This document shows, in pieces, positions 50,962 through 61,291 of a stretch of 64,000 nucleotides of DNA. Origin of the DNA: Patiria miniata. Taxonomy: Eukaryota > Echinodermata > Asteroidea > Valvatida > Asterinidae. Each line of letters opens with the position of its first letter. The first letter of the stretch is position 1. The position numbers and the translations under genes were made by a program. The stretch covers positions 7,970,777-8,034,776 of the forward strand of contig NW_024037076.1 in NCBI RefSeq assembly GCF_015706575.1, given 5' to 3'. Below the pieces are notes generated by a model. That model was not told where the DNA came from. It did not search any database and saw only the letters and a list, made by a program, of their open reading frames with translations.

Positions 50962-53900
50962 CTGGAAACAAAAACAAATATAAGATGCCTTGCTGAATTC
51001 AAACAAAATTTGTTGAAGAATTGAAAGTAAGTAAAGTCTGTCACGAGCCAATGTGACCCATCAGGCCGGCATTTATCTCCGATTTCAGTAGCATGAAACG
51101 ACTGAGAATATTTCTATTCCCCCTGGACGGGATGCTAGTCCATCGCAGTTACTCCCCAGCTAATGCTGGTACCCATTTATACTCCTGGGTGGAGAGAGGC
51201 AAGTGGGGGTGAAGTGGCTTGCCCAAGGACACAACATGATATGGCCAGTAGCTGGATTCGAACCCCTGACCCTCTGACCATGAGTCACAAACCCTAACCA
51301 CTAGGCCACACTCCCCCAAGGAGGTGACAGAAAAGGAAGAGATGTGTTTAGTATAAAGCTGCGTGTTTAGAGACACTGTTGTTCTCCCTGATTTGAAGCT
51401 CCTCCTTTGTTTAGGACTTCCGTGCCGACTTAACTTACTGTCTTTAAACTCGTCCAATTCCCTGGCTTTCCTGAGAGCCTCTGGGTCGTCTCTGTCAACA
51501 GCTTCCTCCTTCTCTCGTTCTCTCCGTTCTGCCTCCTCCCTCTGGCTGGCTGGAGTTGGGTTCCTGTGTAATAGATTGACAGTTACAATAGGAAAGTGGT
51601 GTGACTTTTTTTTTTAAGCTAGTACTTTCTAGTATTTAAATTAATAATATTTTTTTTACTAGAGGAGAGATGTCAGATTTTAAAACATCTGATAAATTAA
51701 TGAAGGGTTAAGACGGAGTAGAATGGGGTGGGAGAGATTGGTAGATTGAATCTAGTGGGGTGCTGTGGTCCAATGGTTACGGTGTTCGACTCGTGTGCCG
51801 TGGTACATGGGTTCGAATCCTGACCATGGGAACATGGTGCTTGTGCTCTTGAGCAAGGCACTTTACTATTATTGCTTAGTCCTTCGGATGGGACGTAAAG
51901 CCGTAGGTCCCGTGTGTTGTGTAATGCACGTTAAAGAACCCAGTAACACTTATCGCTTAGAGAAGGGGTTTGCCCCGGTGTTTCTGGCAGTGGCTGCAAT
52001 ATGCGTTGCAGCACCTTGTCAACCCTTTTAAGGTACTACATAATGGGTCTCATATTTCTCATGTACTTCATTTACCTGTCTTTAATAATATACATAATTT
52101 ACAGCGCCTTGAGTACCTAATTGTTGGTAAATACGTGCGCTATATAAGAATCCGGTATTATTATTATTATTAGTCTAAAATGTTGTAGTGTATTTTGGTA
52201 ATTTAATTGCTAGTAATAGAATGACCAAAGAAATTTTCAAAGAACTTACTAAACATAAACCGGAGCAAGAATGGAGGAAATTTAAACACCATACTCTGGC
52301 TCTATCAACAGACCTATCAAGCTCTATGTTGGTACTCTCCCAATTTTTAAGGTCCTGTAAAGTTGTACCAAGCCACAACACCTACAATGCTCTATGGTTA
52401 TGGAATATCCCACAGTCATGATTCTAGAACATGACCAAGACAGCAAACTCAGGCAAAGGTAACTTGAGACCACTCGGGAAGGATACAGCTTTTTCTTACA
52501 AATCATCAAATCAAGCTAACCTAGTCATTTACAGTTTTGTAGTTTACTGATACATTTTGATTTCTAGATGCATTTGATGACTTACTGTGAGTTAGGGAGT
52601 ATCTTTCCCTCGGCTATTTCCTTTTGGTAGAATTCCTCTAAGGTCATTGTTGGTACGCTAGGGTAGCCAGCACCAAACACCTGGGCCTGTATTGCATCCC
52701 TCGTCAGAATAAAGGGCTTCATCGGCTGTTCAGGGATAAGTAGATTAAAGGTGCGTTTACTTCAAATATGTCATGCAGTACATCACATTCATGTACTGTC
52801 ATAGAAAATAATAATAATAGTTAACATTTATATAGCACTTCATACGCAGTGTTTCTAAGCGCTTTAAAAATGATTAAAATTCATGTCATCTGCAATAATG
52901 TGCACATATCATGTATGAACTAAAAGATAATTATATTAATGTGGTATGTGGTGTGATATTTAGTACACAAGTGCCCCCCCTCCCCCCTTCAATGGACGGT
53001 TCCCAATTTGGCCATAAGCCCTGACCACATTTGATTTATGATTGTGACCAGCTGGTCGACTGACCACATCCATTGATCTAATTAACCAATGCAGGAAAGA
53101 TCCATTTTGACAAAGAGAAAGTCACGCACGACGCTTTGAACACCATTACGGCACGCGTAAGGTGCCGATGTGAAAATGCTACAGGTTTGTCCTGGTGAAT
53201 TCAGATAAACATCGGTTGTGTGTACCCAACACTTAAAAGTGGGTTCCTGTGAAAAGTCAAAGAACTCAATCTCTGTGACTTCAGGATCGGTTGCCTTAAC
53301 CCATATAGCACTTGTACTACATTGTACTACATTGTATTACATTGTGTTACATTGTGTTTATTCACCAAAGAATCAATAAAACCACAGAGTGCTTGTGCAG
53401 TTTCGGGTGCCACAGTGAGTAATAGGCTGGGCGATTTCAGGCACTACAGTGACTAAAGGGTTAAAGGGACACTGTGTCCTGGAACAGCCAAATTGGGCTA
53501 CAAAAGCGCTTTGAACAAAAATGATGTTCATCGGAAAGAACATTTAAAAGTAGGATATAAACATCCACACAACTATCCTTTAAAAACTGGGCGTTTTTGT
53601 GTTATTCCTGTACGACTTTCGGGGTCCACTTTTGCGACCCCAATAATGATGAGCTGTTTGGGTGCTAGTTGTGATTTCATCCGTAAAGTGTTCGCCTGTA
53701 AGAAACCACATTTTGTGCATTGGTGGTTGCTGTTCGCGAGCACGGTGCTGTATTGACACACACAACGTGTATGTCGTACATTGACTGGAAACGACAGGAA
53801 AAGCGTATTCGTACTCCGTTGGGTCCGATGTAAACACACAGGGTTTTTTCTTCTTTTCTCGGGAACGGTAATTAAGACATTAGGTTGGTTTCCTTTCAAA

Positions 53901-56900
53901 CGGATGTTTGAATTAGGATAAGTAAACAATCCAAAACACAATTTAAAAACACAGCACAATTGACATTGAGCTGAAACTATTGGTTTGTTGTTGACTGCAA
54001 CCCTGATTATGCACATAGTTAATTTTGTTTCAAAATTGCGGCCATTTGTAATTTTTTGGGAATGGTCTGTTTGTCCTGTACCTGTCTCGGTTTCTCTTTT
54101 GGCGGTTTGGGTTCTGCGTTGGCGCCCTGCTCTTTTTGTCTTGACTTCATCTTAGCCATATGCTGTAGTATCTCCATCTCCTGCTGGACACCAGCCAACT
54201 CCTCCAGGGCCGTGCTGACCCACTTCTTCAAGCTCAGGATGTAGAATTCTCTCTGAGCAAGATGTCAAAATGTGGCACTTTAAAACTTCTCCTTGCTTAA
54301 TACTCAACATGAACAGGGGGTGCTGGTGGATGAGGGTTCGTGTGGGGGTTAGGGATGGGGTGTTGCGGGGGGTGGAGGGGGCCGAGAGTAAAGTGTAGTA
54401 GCAGTGCCTAACTTGCTTTATAACCAAGGTTTTATAAATAAAATTAATAAATTGTAATGCATAGCACTTTCCATCGTATCAACAATCTCAAAGCGCTTTA
54501 CAATTTTATTCCCACGTTCATCAGGCCATGGGACTATGCGGCAGCCGATATCAGCGCTCAATCGGTCCTCGACCCTCACAGGTACCCATTTATACTCCTG
54601 GGTGGAGAGAGGCAATTGTGGTAAAGTGTCTTGCCCAAGGGCACAAACACCATGTCCCTGGTACAGTTCGAACCCACATATCATCATACACGAGTCAAAC
54701 ACCGTAACCACTGGACCACTCCTGGGTGGAGAGAGGCAATTGTGGTAAAGTGTCTTGCCCAAGGGCACAAACACCATGATCCTGGCAGGGTTCAAAACCC
54801 ACGCACCATCATACAAGAGTCAAACACCGTAACCACTGGACCATGGCAAATCTACGAGTCCTGCACTCTTACCCACACAATAATCAACACCTCCTTTGTG
54901 GATCAAATACTGTTGGATGGGATACAAGTACATATACATGTCAAAGTGACTTTGCCAAAGGGTACAAATCAAACAGAGGTACTTCAACCAGACTTCCCAA
55001 TGATTCTGCCATTTTTGTGTTGGTAAAAACACCCAGCCATCGGGCAACAGTTCCCTTCAAATTCTAACCCACTTTATTGTCACACTGACTAGTATGAAAA
55101 ACCGGTCATGCTGATCCTAAAATGAGTCGACACAGCCCGACAAAGTGAGAACTAACTGGCCAGGGAGACCGCTGCGAATGGCTGGACGAACTGCTTCCAG
55201 ACTTTACCTGTACATCTTCAGGTTTGTCTTTCATCTGAGATGGAGTGCCTAATGCCTGCATTTTCCTCTCCATTTCCTTGGCTTGCTTGTAGCGGCGTAT
55301 CTTGTCCTCTCGGTTGGCCTGCATGGCTCTCAGGTCAGGCCGACCGCTCGGGGGTTGTGACCTGGCCTCCTGGTCCTCTGGAATCTCCTGTGTCCGGGAG
55401 TCAGAATGGTTTGATTTTATTTTAATGACCGTAACTCCTAGCACTAGCAGTGCCTTGTAGTAAACACACACATGCATGTGCATTTGCTTGACTACAGTTC
55501 ACGCGAGGTATATGCTTGGAATTTCTTGGGTCACACTGCCCGAATTCCCACGACTGAAATTGATTCATCTTGTTGGTAGCACACTCTTGACCGCTGTTGA
55601 CAGGGATTAGGACAGGCTGCTTAATAAGGGGAACACAATCCTTATCCAGTCTTCATACAAGACTAGGTTTGTACTGTTATGTGCACATATAAATGAAAGT
55701 TATTTGTGTATAAAAGGTAAAGGTAAAGGGGACGAACCTGTATTCACAGGAACGGAGTGCCCATCTCTCTTTCATAGCGATTGGGCCAGACTCATATGCT
55801 GCTGTGGGGGGATCGCCACACCTTCTCCACAACGAGTCTGTTACCTTCCCAGCATTGAACAATGCTGGTACCCATTTAACACCTGGGTTGAGAGGAGTAA
55901 TTGAGGTGAAGTGCCTTACTCAAGGGCACAACACGCATGGCCACGGTGGGGTTCGAACCCACAACCTCTCGATCACGAATCCTGTGCTCCACCGCTAGAC
56001 CACACGTGCCATACATGCACAAAACAACGCATGCAGTGTGTCTTGCATTTTGAGCTCTTGTGAGCGATCACACGTTGCCAAATACTGGGCCCAAAATAAT
56101 GCTTAGCAAGTTGATGTGTTAAGCGAGAAACACCCGGTTACCAGTCACACCCAATATGCTTTGCATGACATGTTCGCTGGTATTCTTTTTTTGCTAAGCT
56201 AACCTTGTCTGAGCTTAGCCCCCAAGTAACCCACAGTTACCCACCTCTTCAGTCACACCATACTGTCTGCATCGTCGGAGGAAGTCTTTGAAATACGTCT
56301 TGCTGCGTTCCACCACTGCTAGTCTGTCTTCCCCTGTCAGCTTGAGGGTGAGGCTGCCTAGTAACGCTGGCAGAAGTAAGTATCTGGGGACACAGGAAAA
56401 AACTTTTCTTCACTTTAATAACTGAACTCAAAAATTTAACCTGTAATGAATCTGCAGACACTGCAAACTTCTTTTTACAAAATTGCTTGGAGGGCAATCA
56501 TTTTTTTTTTTAATCAAGTTTTGATTTAGAGATACATGTAAGTTTAATCTGCAGGAGGATGGACAGCATTCACTCGCCGGAAATAATGTAGTATCCAGAC
56601 GCAAACTTCTTTCGTTGTATACAAAGTCTACGGAGAGTCAAAGGCATAATCAAAGTATTTTCTGACACAAAATTGGAAATGTCAGTCCCAGATTCATGTC
56701 TTTTCATTCAACATTTTTGCAATGGCTGACCTTCATTGAGATAATGCATGATGATGGATGCAAGATTCTTTCCCACTCACCGTATATCTGTGGTTGGCAA
56801 TTCTTCCAGTTCTTCGTTAGAGCTGAACAGGTTCAATTGGCTGACCATGACTGTGGCTTGCTCCGACATCTTGATGGCCTTGTGCAGTGCATCCTTGCCA

Positions 56901-58582
56901 AATACAACAAATCCATTATGAATGATGTTATCAGTCAGTCTGAAACAGTTCTTTTCTCTTCACTCAGGTTGAACTAATCATGAGTAGAAACAACGACTAA
57001 CGTTAGTTAACATTTAAACTGTTGTCTATGGATAAAGTTGTCTTCGCAATATTAAGACAAACAAGGCAGTGGCTATAGTTACAGCAGCTGTAACGCAATT
57101 TTCAACTGCTATTGTTACGGCATTGCAAAACACAATTGCGAATCTATATCAACCGCCTGACCTATAGTATTCAACGTCAGGATCTTTGGCTCTTGGAACC
57201 AGACTAGGCCTATCACGTATCAACCAAATGGTTCTCGGATTTTATTTGCCTTTAAAAAAAAACGCGACAAGAAAATTGGCGATCACAGTGCGATGTACAT
57301 GATGTACCGTTTTTTTTACCGCTTTTTTTCTCCATATATCATGTCAATGAAGGTCAGTCATTGCAAAAAATGGGAGTCATTGCAGACTACCCCGCCACTC
57401 GGAAATACACCCCTAAATTCTCTGGCTACGAGGTTGGAATCACTTGAAAAGAAACAACTCAAGTCCATTGCCAGCTATGCGGATACTGAGTGGGGGTCCC
57501 CTTGAGAACGAAGCAACACAATGAATGGGAGTTGCTGAAAAAAAGTCCAAACCAACTACCCTGTTGCCGGCTACGCGGATACGAAGTGGGAGTCCTTATA
57601 ATGCTTGAGAACGAAGCAACACAAAAGTAATGGGAGTTGCTGAAAAAAAGTCCAAACCAACTACCCTGTTGCAGGATACGCGGATACGGAGTGGGAGTGC
57701 AGTGGAGCATGACGCATAGTACATACATGTCGCGCTTAGAAGGTTTATTGAGGGCAATCAACCGTGACTCCGTAGCCGGCTACGACGAGGTGCATAGATC
57801 GAGTGGTGGGGTATTCTGCAATTGTGCCCAAAATGTAGCTTGAGTTACTCCAGCTGACATGCTCCATAGTCATTCACATGTAACATGTGAATGAATATGG
57901 AGCATGTCAGCTGGAGTAACTCAAGCTACCCAAAATGATGATGAGACATGAATCCAGACTGAGTGAGAAATCTATCTAATTTTGTTAGGCCCTAATAAAT
58001 ATTTAGAAAATGTTCTTGACTCTTCATAAACTTTGTACATAATCGCTAGTCCGAGTAACTTGGACCCAACTTATCGCCTTTTTTAACATTTGGACATGGT
58101 CTGGCGATCGCCAGACCATGTCCAACTCCAAATGTTAAAAAAGGCGATAAGTTGGGTCCAAGTTACTCGGACTACATAATCGCTGAGGTAGCGTCAGGTT
58201 GCATTGAAATGATATATGAAAAAAAGTGGCGTCAGGTTGCAACATTTTTCCACTCCAGCTCCAATGCTTAAGTATGGAGCTGGAGTTACTAGTACTGCAT
58301 AATGTGCAAGCGCAAGTATTATCGATCGCGCCATTCGTGTACAAATAGGTCCTAAAACATTGTAAAACGAATTTACACGAATTTACACAACTGTCATTAT
58401 TACGGGTAAATCTTCTGCAAATTTATGTCAAATAAAATATGTTTACAATTTATTGTCACCTGATAAGACTTAGAATTTGTTGGTTCATCAGAAATTTCAA
58501 GCTCTTGCTGAATTCGCCAAGAATCTTCGAAAATTTCAGACAACTTCGGTGCGTCGGAAACGTCGTCTGCCTTTTCCGCCAT
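50921..58582 (-). CDS. IGBP1: Immunoglobulin-binding protein 1 (alpha4/Tap42)
   Basis: This is the conserved regulatory partner and chaperone of the PP2A, PP4 and PP6 catalytic subunits, cytosolic, in TOR-linked phosphatase control. Eight coding exons on the minus strand (58460-58582, 56781-56893, 56245-56383, 55208-55387, 54082-54252, 52586-52725, 51439-51563, 50921-50961) join in phase to 343 residues (human 339). The start [20 protein letters not shown] aligns with human N-terminal LPRLPELFETG. The helical phosphatase-binding region includes [20 protein letters not shown] and the basic [10 protein letters not shown] motif near 154-163. The hallmark [18 protein letters not shown] begins at 258. 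The C-terminus GNRENMG matches human GNRQNMG. A long acidic/basic helix (exon 7) replaces the human EEQEEKEEED tract. All family landmarks are intact. Confidence 0.96.
51122..51316 (-). mobile_element. tRNA-derived SINE fragment
   Basis: The minus strand shows GTGGCCTAGTGGTTAGGGTT, B-box GGGGTTCGAATCC, then TTGGGCAAGCCACTT and CTCTCCACCCAGGAGTATA. It lies in IGBP1 intron 7. Confidence 0.75.
51439..51563 (-). CDS. IGBP1 exon 7
   Basis: It encodes [20 protein letters not shown], then [20 protein letters not shown], a charged helix equivalent to the human AREWDDWKD region. Donor A|GTAAGT in phase 1. Confidence 0.93.
51757..52172 (+). mobile_element. tRNA-derived SINE, uninterrupted copy
   Basis: A full-length, about 416-bp relative of 24427-25036 ending in (ATT)n, and the empty-site reference for the nested MITE there. 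It lies in IGBP1 intron 6, opposite to the gene. Confidence 0.88.
52586..52725 (-). CDS. IGBP1 exon 6 (FGAGYPS motif)
   Basis: It encodes [20 protein letters not shown] and [20 protein letters not shown], the most conserved block of the family. Phase 0 in, phase 2 out (CA|GTAAGT). Confidence 0.96.
52802..52875. mobile_element. SINE/LINE 3' tail fragment
   Basis: AATAATAATAATAG followed by TTATATAGCACTT and AGCGCTTT resembles the tails of the SINEs here, in reverse. A fragment only. Confidence 0.4.
53465..53944 (-). mobile_element. TTAA MITE family 3, second copy
   Basis: TTAA at 53461-53464 is followed by AGGGACACTG and blocks inverted relative to 4188-4860. It lacks the nested GGGTCATT element and so acts as the empty site. 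The far end is truncated. Confidence 0.75.
54082..54252 (-). CDS. IGBP1 exon 5
   Basis: It encodes [20 protein letters not shown], then [20 protein letters not shown] and KPPKEKPRQ, equivalent to human REYYLLHLQRWIDISLEEIE. Phase 0 at both ends. Confidence 0.95.
54435..54843 (-). mobile_element. SINE plus tandem partial second copy
   Basis: Minus-strand SINE of the second body type (54435-54717). Its head part is repeated immediately at 54718-54843, with GGAGAGAGGCAATTGTGGTA in both. A tandem duplication of about 126 bp within IGBP1 intron 4. Confidence 0.8.
55208..55387 (-). CDS. IGBP1 exon 4 (phosphatase-contact region)
   Basis: It encodes [20 protein letters not shown], then [20 protein letters not shown]. 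The KIRRYKQ segment matches human KIQRYKQ, which contains residues known to be needed for PP2Ac binding. Phase 0 at both ends. Confidence 0.95.
55735..56010 (-). mobile_element. tRNA-derived SINE
   Basis: On the minus strand: GTGTGGTCTAGCGGTGGAGC, B-box GTGGGTTCGAACCCC, TGCCCTTGAGTAAGGCACTT, and body CCAGGTGTTAAATGGGTACC. It lies in IGBP1 intron 3. Confidence 0.78.
56245..56383 (-). CDS. IGBP1 exon 3
   Basis: It encodes [20 protein letters not shown], then [20 protein letters not shown] and YGVTEE, alpha-helices of the TPR-like domain. Phase 2 in, phase 0 out. Confidence 0.95.
56579..56773. mobile_element. 195-bp hAT-like MITE at a splice donor
   Basis: Same family as 37753-37945. Flanking 8-bp repeats are CACTCGCC (56571-56578) and CACTCACC (56774-56781). 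The right copy, read on the minus strand as GGTGAGTG, is the IGBP1 exon 2 end plus donor. Confidence 0.88.
56781..56893 (-). CDS. IGBP1 exon 2
   Basis: It encodes [20 protein letters not shown], then [17 protein letters not shown], aligning without gaps to the human LFSRNEDLEEIASTDL region. Donor CG|GTGAGT (phase 2) lies inside the MITE target duplication. Confidence 0.95.
57395..57700. repeat. About 105-bp tandem repeat, three partial units
   Basis: Units share GAGAACGAAGCAACACAA, GGGAGTTGCTGAAAAAAAGT and CGGATACGGAGTGGGAGT-like blocks, for example 57527 versus 57632. Confidence 0.85.
57836..57928. mobile_element. 93-bp hairpin insertion with 9-bp duplication
   Basis: Two 46-bp arms with one mismatch, starting TAGCTTGAGTTACTCCAGCT, flanked by CCCAAAATG at 57827-57835 and 57929-57937. 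Practically the whole element is the inverted repeat. Confidence 0.92.
58048..58173. mobile_element. 126-bp hairpin insertion with 11-bp duplication
   Basis: Arms of about 60 bp start AGTCCGAGTAACTTGGACCC and are perfect apart from a 6-bp indel near the centre. They are flanked by ACATAATCGCT at 58037-58047 and 58174-58184. Confidence 0.92.
58460..58582 (-). CDS. IGBP1 exon 1
   Basis: ATG at 58582 opens [20 protein letters not shown], then [20 protein letters not shown]. This start matches the human N-terminus in length. Donor CAG|GTGACA in phase 0. Confidence 0.93.
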
Positions 58583-59413
58583 GTTGAATGGCGCCCTCTC
58601 TGACTGTGTCAGTGGTTTACTTTGGTCATCTGCAAAAATAATTAATAATCACGCCGCTGCTGTCGAGATTTTTTTTTCTGAGAGACTTTATTTGTGTTTT
58701 TATGATGACACTGTCCGGTAGATTTTGTAGATCCAGCCAATTTAGAACAAGTTTATTTTTGGTTTTCCTAATTAAGACCTACTTGCCGGATAATGAGAGT
58801 ATGTTATTAACAAGGTAGGCTGTACGTTGTAACTGAAAACCCGTCAAAAATGGCGTAGAAACAGATAGTAGCTTGATTTTTTCTACCGGAGTGTTTCTAT
58901 TTGGTAATGATAATAAAATCTTCTGCCTAATAAAATATTAGCTTTACAAAAGTAGGCCTATACTTCGCTTTTGATCTAAACTTTTGAGAGACAATCTAAG
59001 ATTGTCAAAAAAATTCATCCGATTTTTCCAGAAGCTGCACAATAATTTCAGTCGCCATCGTGGGCGTCGATATTGGTGGGGGACGGGAGGGGAACATGTC
59101 TCCCCCCCTTTAATTTTTAAACTGGGGGGGGGGGGGGGGGGGGGATATCCGAGTATCGTTTGTCCACTCCCCACCTTTTTTCGTCCCCGAATAAAAGTGG
59201 TAGCCTACATTTGATTCTGTACCTCAGAATAGCTGATTCAATGACTCCAAAGTCGAACATGATGTTTTAATGATGATCTGTTGCTCAAAAAAGTTGTTAA
59301 AGTGGTCAAAAAATTGCCAGATATCGCACCACAGAGCGTCTAGAATCCTAAATTTTCCGGGGGCATAAAGTGGGCCCCGAACTACCGTTAGGACTTCGCT
59401 TTGATCAAGGTAT

Positions 59414-59444
<31 letters not shown>

Positions 59445-59513
59445 ACTTTTGAGAAGTGATTGACGCCCTTGGACTCGCAATAATTAGTAGACAAAATAGT
59501 TTGTCATACTTAC

Positions 59514-59793
59514 GGTACAGCCCCCTGCAGACAGTAGCCACACAACAATGTTGCGACTGATGAAACCAATTTTGTTGGGTTCTCCCTCTCATCTTACTGT
59601 TCGTCTGATCGTTAAAGTGAGCCGTTTGGAAAAATTCTAGCAAAGGCAGATGAGAACTATCAGCAGCTCTTCCGGAATGTGCAACTTGCCATAAATTAAT
59701 GCTATAGGAGATTCCAAGCAATCTTTGAATGTAAAAAACGAAGTCAACATTCATGAAATATGTAGCCGCGTTCCAGGATACATGAGCGCACAT
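59514..59793 (-). CDS. Candidate upstream exon
   Basis: An open frame from ATG 59793 runs 93 codons to a strong donor, C|GTAAGTATG. An acceptor (TTTTTGCAG) lies at 58630, just before the IGBP1 ATG. Joining the two is in frame with IGBP1 and would add about 109 residues. No homology is recognised, so it may equally be 5' UTR or a chance frame. Confidence 0.3.
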
Positions 59794-60441
59794 GCAAGAA
59801 TAATTGCAATGCTCAATGTAAACGAATGGTTTTATTTCTGACGTACGAATTTGACATTGATCGATTCTTTCGGCATTTTAAATACCTGCTCAAGGGAATA
59901 CGCGGCATATAAGACACGGGAATGATACATGTTTTGCTACCCTGAACGCACATGTTCTCAAAGTCTTAATCTTTCAAGGTATAAACCGCAGTCAGTCATT
60001 TATTTTCTTTAGACAGTTAACTTTACCAGCTATCGGCACCCGAATAGGGAGGGACAGGATTTCGGGAACAACCTTCGGGGAACAAAAATATCTTTTTGTA
60101 ATAAAAAGAAGAAGATCTTTTAGTTTTTACTTGGAGGCAACAACTGGGAAAAAGTAAGACATCTTTTAAGTTTTAATAGTTACTTTATTTTGTTCATGAA
60201 AGCATGCAGATCACTCCTAAAAATTGCGTTTAGCAAATTAACTGAATCTTGCTATCTTTTTGTAAACATAATTACGTTTAGAAGCTAAACAGTACGTGTC
60301 CAATTCCTAAACATCAATGTGCAATTGCTAAACACTCCCCCATCAATATTCTAAAAATGTTAAATATTTAAACGTTGTGTAGTATTCAAACATGTTTACA
60401 AACAGATGGCAAGAAAGTGTTTAGAAAAGTGAATGTATGTA

Positions 60442-60750
60442 CAGTGGCGCACCCAGGATTTGGCTTGGAGGGTGCGCACAATGATTTTTTTTCCACATTT
60501 TTGAGCAGTTAATTTTTTTCAAAAAATGTTGCCCAAAATTTATGGCCGCAGATTTTTTTTTTTTTTTTTTTTTTTGGGGGGGGGGGGGGGACTATTTTGA
60601 CGTTTGTGGCGCCAGTATACTACTTGCAAATAGGCCAATATCACCAAGGTCAAATCATGGGGCTAAAAAGAATTTGCCAAAAACCCCCCAAAATTGACAA
60701 CCTCTTGGGGGGGGGGGAGCCCCCGAGACCCCACCTTGGGTGCGCCACTG
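60442..60750. mobile_element. 309-bp hAT-like MITE
   Basis: Ends CAGTGGCGCACCCAGG and, complemented, CAGTGGCGCACCCAAGG. 8-bp flanks are TGTATGTA and TGTATGTG. The interior holds T23-G15 and G-rich runs. CAGTGGCG ends with an 8-bp duplication are typical of hAT. Confidence 0.88.
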
Positions 60751-60962
60751 TGTATGTGTATATATAGCCTTAAACTTGCCAGATATCCTCAAATATAGTC
60801 AATAAGCTAAATACGTGCATCTTTTCAACACCTCTGTCATGAAGTGTTCATAGTTCGGTTTATACATGCACTACCTGCATGAGAATACATGCTGCTACAG
60901 ATTAATAGCGTCAAACTAAAGCATAATAACTGCATGTTTCTAGATAAGTAACTTTCCGTGGC

Positions 60963-61291
60963 TTATTCATCCTCATCCTGACGACAGATGGCGCCAGCAT
61001 CTTGGGCGTGGCTACATGCCGGTGTCTCCCAGCAATGAGATGGGCAGTCAGCCAGTTGACTCTCAGACCCATCACAGGTCACTCTCTCCATGTGGATTGG
61101 CCCCTCACCCTGGCCGAAATGAGCCCCGGACTTGGCTTCCACAGCCCCGGAGAATCCCAGCTGACGACAGACGACCTGGACGTCATCCGTGTCCCAGTCA
61201 TTGTCGCAAACTGTCCCCCAAGTCGCATCACGGTAGATCTCTACTCGTCCGCTGGCGGCGTTCGAACCATCGCCAACCAACCGAACCGTAT
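60963..61291 (-). CDS. SRCR domain 2 exon (last)
   Basis: Acceptor TTTACCAG|AT in phase 1. One exon holds one SRCR domain, as is usual for the family. Stop TAA at 60963-60965. Confidence 0.92.

Larger units (their letters stand above)
57300..58250. mobile_element. Rearranged hAT-like MITE remnants with nested inserts
   Basis: Pieces of the 193-bp family appear inverted at about 57316-57371, 57938-58047 and 58185-58205, and in plus sense at about 58206-58247 (GGTTGCAACATTTTTCC end). They are separated by a tandem repeat and two hairpin insertions. Confidence 0.65.
58629..60962. other. IGBP1-SRCR intergenic region
   Basis: No recognised gene. It contains a G21 run (59124-59144), a C29 run (59416-59444), a T23-G15 run (60553-60590), one candidate exon and one hAT-like MITE. 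Confidence 0.5.

Noticed and set aside
53573-54016. 147-codon minus-strand frame with several cysteines
   Set aside because: It lies in a TTAA MITE copy; the counterpart copy at 4188 does not keep the frame.
59224-59513. Continuation of the 189-codon minus-strand frame beyond 59514
   Set aside because: It reads through the C29 homopolymer as poly-Gly; a strong donor at 59513 makes the upstream part the only plausible exon.
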